Of a DNA stretch of 64,000 bases, positions 35,680 to 46,393 are shown in pieces (the first letter of the stretch is position 1; each line of letters opens with the position of its first letter). The position numbers were made by a program, and so were the translations under genes. The notes under the pieces are model-generated. The model was not told where the DNA came from, made no database searches, and saw only the letters and a program-made list of their open reading frames with translations. Source of the stretch: Apodospora peruviana (lineage: Eukaryota > Ascomycota > Sordariomycetes > Sordariales > Lasiosphaeriaceae). The stretch lies in assembly GCA_033439685.1 (NCBI GenBank), contig JAUEDM010000006.1, forward strand, positions 2,480,001-2,544,000. The letters run 5' to 3'.

Positions 35680-38294
35680 ATGAGTTCTGAGGGTCTCAAC
35701 CCGGAGTCGGACGACTTCGAGTCCCGCCCAAGCTTCTACATTGGTCAACATGACTCCGGCCGTACTGAGACGCTCACCGATGGCCAGTACAGCCAGGTCT
35801 TGAAGAGTGGTGTAAGTCTTTCCTCTCGCCCCCGAAAGAACTCGCGGAAGCTAACACCACGCATAGTTCTACTTTGTTACAACCCCCATCACAAATCGAC
35901 ACTTCTACAGTCGAGTTTGTGACCTGTACAAGAGCCATCTTCAAGAACGAGAGGATTGGGTCGCAGAGAGAGGCCTCACAGCCAGCCAGAGCGCAAACCC
36001 ATCGCTACCCGGGCCTGTTGTCCCGACACTGACAAACAAGGACACCTCATACGCTCCTAGCAGTTATGTTGGCAATCTCGTCGCGTACTCCAGCCCGTGG
36101 ATTGACTTGTGCTCCTCAGACCCCTTGATTTCAAGCATCTCGCGCCAGGTACTCAATCTTGAAGTTGCGTATGCCAACTTCTGCGGTGCTAGAGGCATCA
36201 TTGTGCCTGGCCCGAGGCAAGATGAAAGCTGTCGCGGTGTTGCGCAGTATGCTCGCGCCATCCAAGAAGCCCTAAAGGTAGCGACTCGGGCCAACATTAT
36301 CATCCATATGCCCATGTATCGTGAGCCGGGACTGGAAGAGAAGGAGGAGACTCTTTCTTCCCTCTTGGGCAAGTCCAATGACAAAGTGACAGACTCCGCC
36401 AAGGAGATAGACCTCTTCAGTGCATGGGACTCCTGGCACACGATACGATCTGTTTGCGACTATTCCTCCAGGTTGTTTATCGGTACGTGCCTCTTGCCTA
36501 CCCGTTCCATCATTGTTCAGCGCATTGCGCTCCGGCATCATATTCTATGCCTCATAGGGAAGACTTCTGCGGTGTACTAATATCTAGTTAGCCCTTCGGA
36601 TACCTCGTAGGCTACCTGAGAAGGATCTCCAAGAGCGATGGTTCTGCGAACCACTACATTACTTGACGCTTGCACGGAATACCTTCCAAGAGAATCGAGG
36701 CGGACATCCGTCCCTTAGCCGAAATCACCAAGACCTGATCAATCACTATATGAGGCTGAAGAACTCCCCGTGGATGATCCTATCCGATGTTGGCCCTGAG
36801 GTAGAGAGCCTCAATGAATCGACTGACAAGATGGCCGTCGATTTTCCCACCCTAGCCGACGCGAACCAAATTCTCAAGGAGAATCAAAGGCCCCGGTTGC
36901 CACCCCTGAACCCGTTCGTGTCCTATATGAGACACCTGGAGCGACAACAGCCGCCGTTCTCGGTATTGGAGACGCCGACGCTCACGAGCTTCCAAGATTG
37001 GCTGCAATCGCCGTTGCAGCCACTGTCGGACAATCTCGAATCGGCAACGTACGAGATGTTCGAGGGTGACCCTGTTAAATACGATCAGTACCAGCTGGCC
37101 ATCACGCAGGCCATGGCGGACTGGAAAACACTCAACAAACCCACCTCGCCAGTTACGCTCGAGGCTCCTACTCCTGAAAATCAAAAACTCATCGTTGCCG
37201 TTGCTGGTGCCGGCCGCGGTCCTCTCGTCACGCGCGTGCTTCGGGCCGCCGAGGCCACAGGGACCGCGATCCAGCTCTGGGCGCTCGAGAAGAACCAAAA
37301 CGCCTATGTATACCTCCTCAGGCAAAACGAGCAGGTATGGGGCAACCAGGTGATCGTTGTCAAGACAGACATGCGCTCGTGGGAAGGCCCGCACATCATA
37401 GGACGGGAAGTCATAAAAACTAAAGTGGACATCCTGGTCACGGAACTGCTTGGCTCCTTTGGCGACAACGAGCTGTCGCCCGAGTGCCTCGACGGCATCC
37501 AACGGCACATTTCCAAGCCGCACGGCATCTCAATCCCCCAGTCCTACACCGCCCACCTGAGCCCGATCGCCACGCCGCGACTGTTTGCCGACATCAGCTC
37601 CCGGGTGCAGGCCGATCCGGTGGCCTTCGACACCCCCTGGGTGGTCCGGCTGTTCGCCATGGACTTTGTCGCGGCGCAGAAGGTGCCTGGTCACCCGCGG
37701 TTCCAGCAGGCATGGGAGTTTGTGCACCCTGTGTTGGTGTCGCGCGAGGACGACTTCATGGAGGAGGCATCGGGCGGGGCCAAGTTCACCACCGTTGGCG
37801 GCGGCAGCATGTCCGGGTCGACCGGCAGCAACGATCACAATGCGCGGCACTGCCACCTGACGTTTGTCTGCCGCACCCGGGGCGTCATCCACGGTCTCGC
37901 GGGTTTTTTCGAGTCGGTATTATATGCGCCGCAGATTGCCGAGAAAGAGCCCGTCGAGATCAGCATCCTGCCGGATCAGATTGATCGCAAGAGCAAGGAC
38001 ATGATTTCGTGGTTTCCCATTTTCTTTCCCTTAAAGGTAAACCCGGATTTTCTTACTACTCCTTTGGATCTTGTTTCCGTCATTAGTGCTAACATGTGTG
38101 ACGTGCACACATAGACTCCGCTCTACTTTCCCCAGGACACCGAACTGGAAGTCAGCATGTGGCGGCAGACGGACGACACCAAGGTCTGGTACGAGTGGAT
38201 GGTGGAGGCATTCATGTGGGCTGGGCCTAAAACTCGGGTCAAGGTTGGCGCGTCAGAGCTGCACAGTAGCCGGAAGATTGCTTGTCTGATGTGA
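35680..38294 (+). CDS. prmt5: Protein arginine methyltransferase PRMT5 (HSL7/SKB1 type), four exons
   Basis: Exons are 35680-35811, 35867-36482, 36592-38036 and 38115-38294, giving 790 residues. Introns are 55, 109 and 78 nt with GTAAGT, GTACGT and GTAAAC donors. Intron 2 ends in tandem acceptors (CTAGTTAG); only the second keeps frame, yielding FIALRIPRRLPE. Domains are an N-terminal TIM-barrel (SFYIGQHDS and VVPGPR-like IVPGPRQDES), a Rossmann fold with GAGRGPLV near residue 453, the double-E segment TELLGSFGDNELSPE near 531, then the beta-barrel. PRMT5 makes symmetric dimethylarginine on Sm proteins, histones and other targets. The enzyme is cytosolic and nuclear. The yeast orthologue Hsl7 also regulates Swe1. 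Its convergent neighbour is Sm protein F. Confidence 0.96.
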
Positions 38295-38718
38295 TGCGAT
38301 GGAGATGGGTGGCTATGGATATGGGAGTTGGACTCATCCGTCTCTTTCTTTCGTATTCAGCGATTGCTGAAAGCAGTATAAGGAAGCCAAGCAAAACAAG
38401 AAGTGCATGATTTTCCCGCCGCATATTTATCTGTAGCAGTATCATAACTAGTAGCAGTAATGGTCGTCTTTTGACCACCCAAATCGCCACTGCTCTTTGC
38501 TGATGTCTTCTCCTCTCTGCTCTCCATACCTCGTAAAAAAAGGTACCTTTCCTTGCTTTCGTCAGACAGCACTCCAACGTGATATCCCTCTATGCATGCG
38601 CAGGCCACCCGTCATCCAGCTTTAATTTTCCAGCTTGGTACGGATTTGTCGTCTCGACAGCATACACAGCATATCCTGTGTCGTCGTGACCATCTCTCGC
38701 TTTGAGATCATTCCAAAC
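38295..38718. other. Convergent 3' region of PRMT5 and SmF
   Basis: 424 bases between two convergent stop codons, holding both 3' UTRs. No coding frame or hairpin terminator is evident. Confidence 0.6.
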
Positions 38719-39129
38719 CTAACCCTCCATATTCGTGTCTCCGTTCTCGCCTTGCGAATCCGCCTTCTTGATCCAGAGCACATTGTTGCACCTACATATA
38801 ACACATATAATTAGCAACCATTTCCATCCACAGTCAGTCCCCTAGATTGGTTGGGGCATACCGTATCAGCACCTGCCCCAGCATGCCAGCAGACTTGTGG
38901 TCCACGAATTCTTCCGTATTGCTAAGCTGCACGTTCATGTAGCTGTCAATGCTCTATTTTTTCCTCCTCCATCAGTATCCCAAAATCCCAGAAAGCTTTT
39001 GAAGGAGGGGTGAAAACGTACGACCAGTCTGCCCTTATACTCGGTCTCTCCCCACTTGAGCTTGACAAGGACGTCCTGGTTGACCAGTTCCTGGAGAAAC
39101 GGCCTCGGGTTGATGGGGACGAAATTCAT
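38719..39129 (-). CDS. smx3: Small nuclear ribonucleoprotein F (SmF), three exons
   Basis: Exons are 39129-39022, 38953-38862 and 38791-38719, giving 90 residues. Introns are 68 and 70 nt with GTACGT and GTATGC donors and TAG acceptors. The protein begins [18 protein letters not shown]. The Sm1 motif covers [20 protein letters not shown] and SYMNVQL, and Sm2 is [10 protein letters not shown]. The tail is short and acidic. Length and motifs match SmF of other eukaryotes (about 86 residues). SmF joins SmE and SmG, then D1, D2, D3 and B, in the heptameric ring around U1, U2, U4 and U5 snRNAs. All phases match (0, 2). The gene is easily missed because no exon exceeds 108 nt. Confidence 0.96.
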
Positions 39130-40342
39130 GATTTGTGTGTCTAATGTGATGTACGTGCGTATGTAGGTTGAGGAGTGTGTGCGTACGCGCACTTGGTGTC
39201 GCGTCAAACTCGGCCGACGTGCGCTGCGCTGGGGTGAAATATATCGGAGTTCGATCGGGTGGGTAGGTCGCGTGGGCAAGATTTTATTCTGCTTGGCTGC
39301 TTTAACTGTTCGTTATGATGGGCTTTCGGTGTGGTGGTGGCGCGCCCTCGTGAATGTCTTCGGATTTATTGAAGGTGGAATCGTAATCGCAACAAGCGCA
39401 AGGCAGTAAGTTGATCTTTCTTCGCTGCTCAAGCCTCCTGTGGCGCGTCGTGGGGCGGCTTGGCAAGGCTGAGGCTGAAGGTTTTGAACTTTTGGTGGTT
39501 GAAAGTGGAGCGGATCTGTGGGGAACTGTGTGCTGTAAGAGGGACAGCCGTTGCCAGATGTCGACCAGGTGGCCGTGGCCGATGATGTTGAAGCGACCCG
39601 GATTTATCTCATCAGCTTCTAACAACCTTCCATTTCATTTACACTTGGGGGCCTTCAGCCCTTCGGACAAACAGGAACAGAACAAAAGGTGGTGTCATGT
39701 ATACTACCACGCTGCCACAGCATGCCAGCTGTGTGTGTCTTGAAATAACCCGCGAGTTTCTTCCAGATTTCCCCGAGACTCAAACATCCATCTTCATCAC
39801 AGAGTTGCGTACAAGAACGGCCAGCACCTGATGTTGGATACGTCTGCGATATTTTCTTTTCCAACCCAACACAAGGACAACACGGGGGAGATCAGGAGGC
39901 TCGGTGAGTTATTGTATTGTAAATGTAATATATTGAGGCACAGTCATTTCCAGAAGGTATGGTTGCTTGCTTTGCCCCTCATCTCATGACATTCAAGTCC
40001 GCGAGAACTGATTAGATAATAATCAATAAATGTAATCCTCCATCCCTAGGTACCACGCATGTCCTGAAACTCCCCTGGGTCCTTTCCGTCTTTTTTCCCT
40101 AACGCCACCCTGGTTTATTACCAACCATGTTTCATTTTGATGATGCTTAACCAGACAAGAAGGAAAAGTGAGCCAAGTTGTAGATGCGCATTTCCGCAGA
40201 TAGTAAAGTTGATGGAAATGTTGACAGCTTTGTGCTGCTTCTGATGTAGATGCTTCGCATCATGGGGAGGTGTTATTCGAAGTCACCCTTCCCCTTTCTT
40301 GTGAATAGGATGTACTGTATCAAGTCAAGGGGATGAATCAAT
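39130..40342. other. Intergenic region between SmF and the membrane protein gene
   Basis: About 1.2 kb with the SmF promoter on the left and the 3' flank of the next leftward gene on the right. Frames at 39302-39625 and 39411-39743 overlap on opposite strands and show no motifs. Confidence 0.55.
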
Positions 40343-41496
40343 TTAAATCCATGGCGTGGGCATCACGCCACCCCTTTGTTGCCGTAGAGTCCACCCGCTG
40401 TTGGATGAGTCAGGCGTGCTCCTGTTGTCGGTGAGCGAAGCTTTTGAGCGGTATGATGTGTCGGAAGCAGGAACCGCTGCCTCTAGCTCGGCCGGCCTAG
40501 CAGGTGGAGCAGTGGCAGCTCGGCGTGTGGATTGCTGGCCGCGCCTCGACATCGACATGAGGCGTTGTCGTCGGCTGTTGGTCCGTGGAGAAGACTCTTC
40601 AGATAGCTCGTACGGCGGACGCGGTTGGGGCTGAGGTTGATAAGTATGTCGCGTGTATAGTGACGATTCTTTTGGTGGAACAGGTGGGCGGCGCCGTTTC
40701 CTCCGCCACCGTAGAAAGAAGAAGACGCCTATTATGCCAACGGCCAGAAGAGCGGCGACGGCGGATCCTACACCGATACCGACTGCTGCGGCTGTGCTGA
40801 CGCCGTCGGTTTTGGACTGCGGTGCTAGTGTTGGGGTGAGTAAGGTGGGGGTGGACATTGTTGTGACTGTTGTCGATGACGCTCCTTTGCTGGTGTCGCT
40901 TCTTGTTGAGATCTGATAGGTGCGGTTGGTGAGTGAAGAGGGATATATGCAAGTGAGCAGTTACTTACTACATTGCCCTTGGTTTGTATCGGTACCGGGT
41001 CCGTTGATTGGAACCGGACTTGAATACTCTGAGCAGCAAAGCCTCCCTCCCACTCCGTCACGACCGTGTAGCTGCCAATCGTCCCATCTGTCACCACTGT
41101 CACGCCTATAACCGCATGTGCATTCTTGAACGTCATTGTGCATCCCAGTGAAGCTTTCGAACCGCTTCCGAGGCAGTTGTAGCTTATTGGACCAGTCGGG
41201 CAGCAGATGAGCGCCGTCTCCGCGTCACCCTGGACGGCCCCAGTCGCCGATGACCCTCCTCCCGGACCAAGACTCGTACAAGCCGCCGTGTACCCATGAG
41301 GACAAAAACCGGGAGAGTAGTAGGCGGACGGGGACGCGTCGTAGCCGCTCGGGTAACAATCGGAGTCTTGCTTGAAGAGGGGCCCCTGGACATATTGGTA
41401 TTGTTTTTCCGTCCAGATCTGGTAGATTTGTGGTGTATTGGTTGTACAGCTCGACGGCGCCTGAAATGTGGTCGTCAACGGACCGATGGCCGTCAT
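40343..41496 (-). CDS. Single-pass membrane protein with a cysteine-rich ectodomain, two exons
   Basis: Exons are 41496-40969 and 40912-40343, giving 365 residues. The 56-nt intron is GTAAGT to ATCAG, phase 0. The N-terminal 176 residues hold spaced cysteines (PSSCTTN, DSDCYPSGY, SPGFCPHGYTAACTSLG, LICCPTG, YNCLGS, LGCTMTF), suggesting a disulfide-bonded extracellular domain. A Ser/Thr-rich linker follows. One membrane helix lies at about 214-240 (AAVGIGVGSAVAALLAVGII), then basic RWRRKRRR and a Pro/Ser-rich cytosolic tail. This is the layout of a fungal surface-protein group I recall starting near xIGPLTTTF. No classical signal peptide follows the chosen ATG, so the helix may act as a signal-anchor. 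The frame is also open to ATGs at 41727 and 41715, a possible longer form. Function is unknown; a wall sensor is one guess. Confidence 0.72.
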
Positions 41497-43502
41497 GTTG
41501 GAGCCGGCGTGCCGCGGCGCATCACGGAAGTTGGAAAGCAATTGGCAAAACAGTCCAGATCGCAAGTTGAAAGACGAACATTGTGATGGGAAGGCGAAGA
41601 GAGAAAGGGAAGGAAAGCCCCGGCCATTACTGATCTTCAAGCCAATAAACCCCCAGAAGTGCTGGGGTGCGGCGCTTGGCCTCGTGGTTCTGCCAAGTCT
41701 TGGTGTGTGTGCCATGGATGGCAGCATGGGTGTCCATCATCTCGGCTTGAGTGCGCCGTCCGGTTGGGAACTGGGGGCTATCTTTGACGGACGACTGATG
41801 ACACGACTGATGCCATCTCGTCCAACTGGCAACTGCTGACCCAACTCTGTATCCGTCCGTATCTGCCATGTTAATGGACGAGACTGTCTGCTGTTAGGAA
41901 CGACCAAGATCCGAAGGATCAGTATACAGGAGGTGCATGTTTTCTTCCTGGGGCGGTAAACACTCCAATAAGAAGGCTTGAGATTTTCGGTTGAAACTTT
42001 GTAGCCGCCATTAATGGCCACCCACTAGCCAAGAAAAGCGACCTTTATGGTTTATCGATCCCAACCGAGAGGTTATCGGTCTTGGTATCCGTATCCGTAG
42101 ACGAGATCTAACGATTGCCGTGTCAGTCAAACGGATTACATTCGACTGTGCGAAATAAAAGGCGGCTTGGGGTGCCGCCCTGGTGCATCCAGAGCTGAGA
42201 ACCACGGGTGGATCTCCAGCGGCCGCTGACACCCTTGTCCGAATTTCCAACCTGAAAGGCTCCGATGGCCGATGCTCGTCTGAGTGATGAGGCGCCGCTC
42301 CCGCTTCCGTATCGGGCAGTACCTGAGAAACGGGGTTAGCCACCACGACGCAGCAAGCCCCTGACCTCACCACAGTGGCGCGTGTCTCCGTACCCCGTAC
42401 GGAATAGTAACTGCAAGATGGTGGCTCACACAGATATGTATCGTAATGCATTTTGTCGCTGCGAACATCAATGGAAATTTTCTTTCCCCCTTTCCAGTTC
42501 TTAAATGCGAGATGTGACTTTGTTCTGAAATGACGAATTTGGCGCATTGTGATCGGGAAATATCTTCATCCATTCGACCTGATGATACGCATCCGGACGT
42601 GTGTTTGTGGTCATATCTTAACCCAACTTCAACATAAAAGTTATGAAGGTGAAGTGCTCTTATCGTCGAGGTGCGGTTTCCAGCCACCGCTTTTCCCGCG
42701 ACTGGTTAGATCGGACAACTGGTCGCATGGGTCAAGATGCAAGTACTTAAGCTGGGTTCAGTTGATTGGTCCGAGTGATGATCGAAATATGGGGCACGAT
42801 ATCGATCAGCCAGACTCCGGGCAGCTGACAGCTGTCAGCGAGCTACAGACTGCTTGTACCTTCAACGTTGCTGCTGCCTTGATAGCAGCTTCCCCCTCCG
42901 TCTGACAGCTTCCAGGTTCCCGTCACATTGGGCAAGCAGCTCCGCAGCTACCCGGGGAGGGAGCTCTCTTCCTATCGTGCCTCTTTATCGCTCAACTACC
43001 CCTCCCCCTCACTTCTCCAGCTTCTTGTAATGCCAATGCCTCGCTGGCCTTCTTCCGTTGGCTCGTCCCTGTTCTTGGTGGCTGCAGCCTACCAGTATTG
43101 ACTGACGCGAAGTGACACCATCGGTCGGCCCGCCTAGGGCTTTGACAGCTTTCTATTTCCCAATATCTCCCATATTCCCCGTTGCGGATGATGTGTGGTG
43201 TGGGCGAGGAAAGGCCCGACATGGATGGCTGTACGGAATAGGTTGAATGACGATCGGTGTGGGCGGCGTGCATGTGTGCGAGGAACCAAGAAAAAGACAA
43301 AGAGCTCAAGGTAAGAAGAAGCTCTTGCTCTCCTCGCATGTAGACTGATCTGCACCTGCTTCCCCTCATCAACCCACCTTCACCTCCCTCTGAGATATCC
43401 ACCTCGCCGTCTCTCGCCCAAGGCATCTGGGTATCTGCTCTTGTTGTATAGTTACAACGGCGTTGCGGGACACGGTCGCTCAGCATCTTCACTCTCAGAG
43501 CC
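41497..43502. other. 2 kb intergenic region upstream of two divergent genes
   Basis: It holds the promoters of the leftward membrane protein and the rightward phosphatase-like gene. CT-rich blocks around 42940-43020 and 43360-43430 lie ahead of the latter. Open frames at 42011-42547 and 42992-43513 (minus) show no family features. Confidence 0.5.
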
Positions 43503-45377
43503 ATGGCTTCCATCTTCGCCGCCGTCGCGCTGCTTGCGTTGGCCGGAACCGGCTCGGCACAGTCCTCGAGCGAACATATCTGGGCCTCCGTCGGCTGGAT
43601 CTTGCATGGCGAGCGTACGCCTTATTTTGGCACGGATCCGCCAGCCCTGACTCCGCTCGGCGCCCAACAGCTGTATGACCAGGGCCAGATGTTCCGCTCT
43701 CGCTACCTGGAGGAGGGCCCAGTGGTGGTCAACGGTGAGGTACTCGATCTTGAACGCGCGCCTATCGTGGATATTCAGCCAAATGCCATCGACAACACCC
43801 AGCTTGAGGTTGTCTCCAACACGGATAGCTGGATCTTCAACAGCGCGTTGGCCTTCATGCAGGGCCTTTATCCTCCCATAAGTCAAGCCTTCAACAACAA
43901 CACCGGCGGCATGGATGGTGCCATGTTGACGGATGGCACGCTGGTGAACTACCCCCTCGATGGCTACCAGTATCCCAATATCAAGACGTCTTCGCTGCTT
44001 GACCCTGACTCTATCTGGTAAGTGAACCTGGGCGCGGGCTACCCCTCATACATCGATAGGCTACCACTTACACGAGCCGTTGTGCTTCACAGGGTCCAAG
44101 GCCACGTGGGCTGCACCAAGTACACGGAGTCCCTCATCAGCTTCCGGAATGATTCATCTGTGGCAGAAAACTACACCAATACTCTAGATTTCTATCACAG
44201 CATGTGGGACCTCGTGTTCAAGGATTCGATCCCATTGTCCATGGCCAGCTTCTATAACGCCTACACTTTGTACGACTATGCCGCGTACCACTATAACCAC
44301 AACAACGATAGCGCCGTGAACATCACAGAAGTCCAGTTGGAAGGCCTCGCCCTCCTCGCTGCTATGGAATTGCGCTACAGAAACGCAAACCTCTCGGCAT
44401 CGGGTGACACTCAAGGAGATATGATCCGCGCTGTTGCCGGGCAGACCATGGCCGCCAAGGTACTCTCGTCCTTCGAGGACAACATCCGCTCGCTCGGTGC
44501 GCAGAACAAGCTCACCCTGGCATTCAGCTCCATCGAGCCCTTCATCGCCTTCTTTACCCTCTCCCAGCTGATCAAAGGGCCGGCCGGTGCTACTTTTGTG
44601 GACCTACCAAACCCCGGAGCGGCCATGGTCTTTGAGTTGTTTTCCATCGGCGGCAACTCGTCGGTCTATCCGTCGATAGATGATTTGTGGGTGCGTTTCC
44701 TGTATCGTAACGGCACCGACCCAGACGCCCCACTCGTCGGTTATCCGCTGTTTGGAAACGGAAACGCCTACTCGAGCATCCAGTTCAGCGAGTTTATCAC
44801 TGGAATGCAGACTCTTGGTATCAGCGGCGTCGCCGAGTGGTGCCGAGTCTGCGATAGTGTCACCCTGTTCTGCTTAGGGTTGGACAGCAACTCGGTGGGA
44901 GATTCTGGTCCGTCTGGGGGGTCGGCTGGGGGAAATTCGGCGACGGGAATCAGTCCGGCGGTTGCTGGCGTCATCGGCGCGGTTGTGACCATTGCAGTAC
45001 TGGGGCTGGCGACGCTCGCGCTTCTCTTGCTCGGATGTCTGAGCTTCCATCGAAAGGAATCAGACCTGAACCAGCCGCGGAACAGCTCACTTGGCGGGTT
45101 CAGGGGCGCAGAGAAGATGGCGAGCGATACGGACCTTGCGTATGCCAAGGGGGGTTCCCGGCACGAGCGTACGGGGAGCTGGGAACTCCGCGACGGTGCC
45201 ACCACCGCCGTGGGCGACAGTAAGGGCGGGGCTACTGCTCCACGTGTCGAGGAGGAGCCTGTTAGTCCGCTTTCGCCTGTCGGTGCGACAGTTCATGGAA
45301 GATCGTTGCGTAACGGTGTCGATGACGATGCGATTAGTGAGATGGGTCAACAGCCAGTGAAGCCGCGTGAATTCTGA
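43503..45377 (+). CDS. Membrane-anchored histidine-acid-phosphatase-like protein, probably inactive, two exons
   Basis: Exons are 43503-44017 and 44093-45377, giving 599 residues. The 75-nt intron is GTAAGT to CACAG, phase 2. A signal peptide spans residues 1-19 (ending GTGSA). The fold is that of the histidine phosphatase superfamily branch 2. At the catalytic motif, which is normally RHGxRxP, the sequence is LHGERTP. TPLGAQQLYDQGQMFRSRY follows, as in relatives. The distal HD/HAE pair is not found; the likely position reads FSSIEPFIAFF. SFYNAYTLYDYAAYHYNHN is typical of this fungal subgroup. Several N-glycosylation sites occur. A TM helix lies at about 460-487, followed by a cytosolic tail of about 110 residues. 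It is therefore a type I surface protein. Phosphatase activity is doubtful, and a binding or sensing role is inferred. Confidence 0.83.
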
Positions 45378-46393
45378 GGTGATGGATGAGTAGTTGGAGA
45401 CGTGGATGTTGGAACCATGGAGTTGTGGGAAGATGTGCTGTTTCTCGACCGAGGAACGAGCAGATTGGAAACTCGTCATACTTGACACTATATTTTCTTA
45501 TCACTCTCTTGATACCCATTTTTCCTTTGCTTACCAATTATACCTCGGTATTCCAAGTTCAGTGCACTCGCTCATATTGTGGTTGGTGTTTGTAGTTTCG
45601 GAGGGTGGAAGTTTGCTGTGTCTCAGCATCGAGGTAGGAACGGCGTTGAGGTTCGGTATATTCTATCATGTATTTCTTATAGGGAATACATACATGTTGA
45701 AATTGTCTTTGGCTCTTCTGTCTGTTCGGGCAGTTACTGCCATCATATCGTGTTCCATTTGCCAACTCCGCAGCCTTTCCGATAGTCTATTGATGCACTT
45801 GGCCCTATAAGTCTAGGTCTTGCAATACGCCTATGTGTCGTAAACTGCAACTCATTAGCCCCCACATCATGTACGACGCTTCTATAGGCCATGGCTCACC
45901 TCGGACTTATGGCGTGAGTTACATATAGGTCTACCGGTACTCTATCAGGAATGCAACTACCCGGTAAGTCACCTGTCCTGTAAGATGGGTTGTTACACGA
46001 TGTTACGGTAATATGCGTATGGTAGTTAAGGTACCTGGGTAGTTGGCCGCGCTAAATATCTCATACATACCTAATCAAGGGGTTTCAACTTACAGGTTGG
46101 GCCTGGTTGGCAACGTCATGAGCTACTCGATGTGTCGAGCCCTCCTACTTCTACAACCACGCGTATAACGACTCCTAGCAGAAATTATGATATTGCCATG
46201 TTGGGTGGTGGTGGATGTTTTTTTCGGTTCTGGCTGGGACTTTAAAATTCATTTGGAATAGTATATCGATTTTCAAATCTCAGACAACCAAACACAAGGA
46301 GGGTTTCTGCCTTCCTTTATTCAAACCCCCCTGAAATTATCATTGTTCTTGTTGTTTTTTCCGTCAAAGTTGAGAGCCCCAAGCAAAGCGTAC
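45378..46393. other. Convergent intergenic region, 3' ends of the phosphatase-like and ankyrin genes
   Basis: About 1 kb, A+T-rich, with TACCTGGGTAG-type words near 46030. No coding frame is supported; the frames around 45400-45810 overlap each other on both strands. Confidence 0.55.

Noticed and set aside
41497..41727. 77-residue N-terminal extension of the cysteine-rich membrane protein
   Set aside because: The frame is open to ATGs at 41727 and 41715, but the extension lacks a signal peptide and the conserved-looking start begins at the ATG at 41496.
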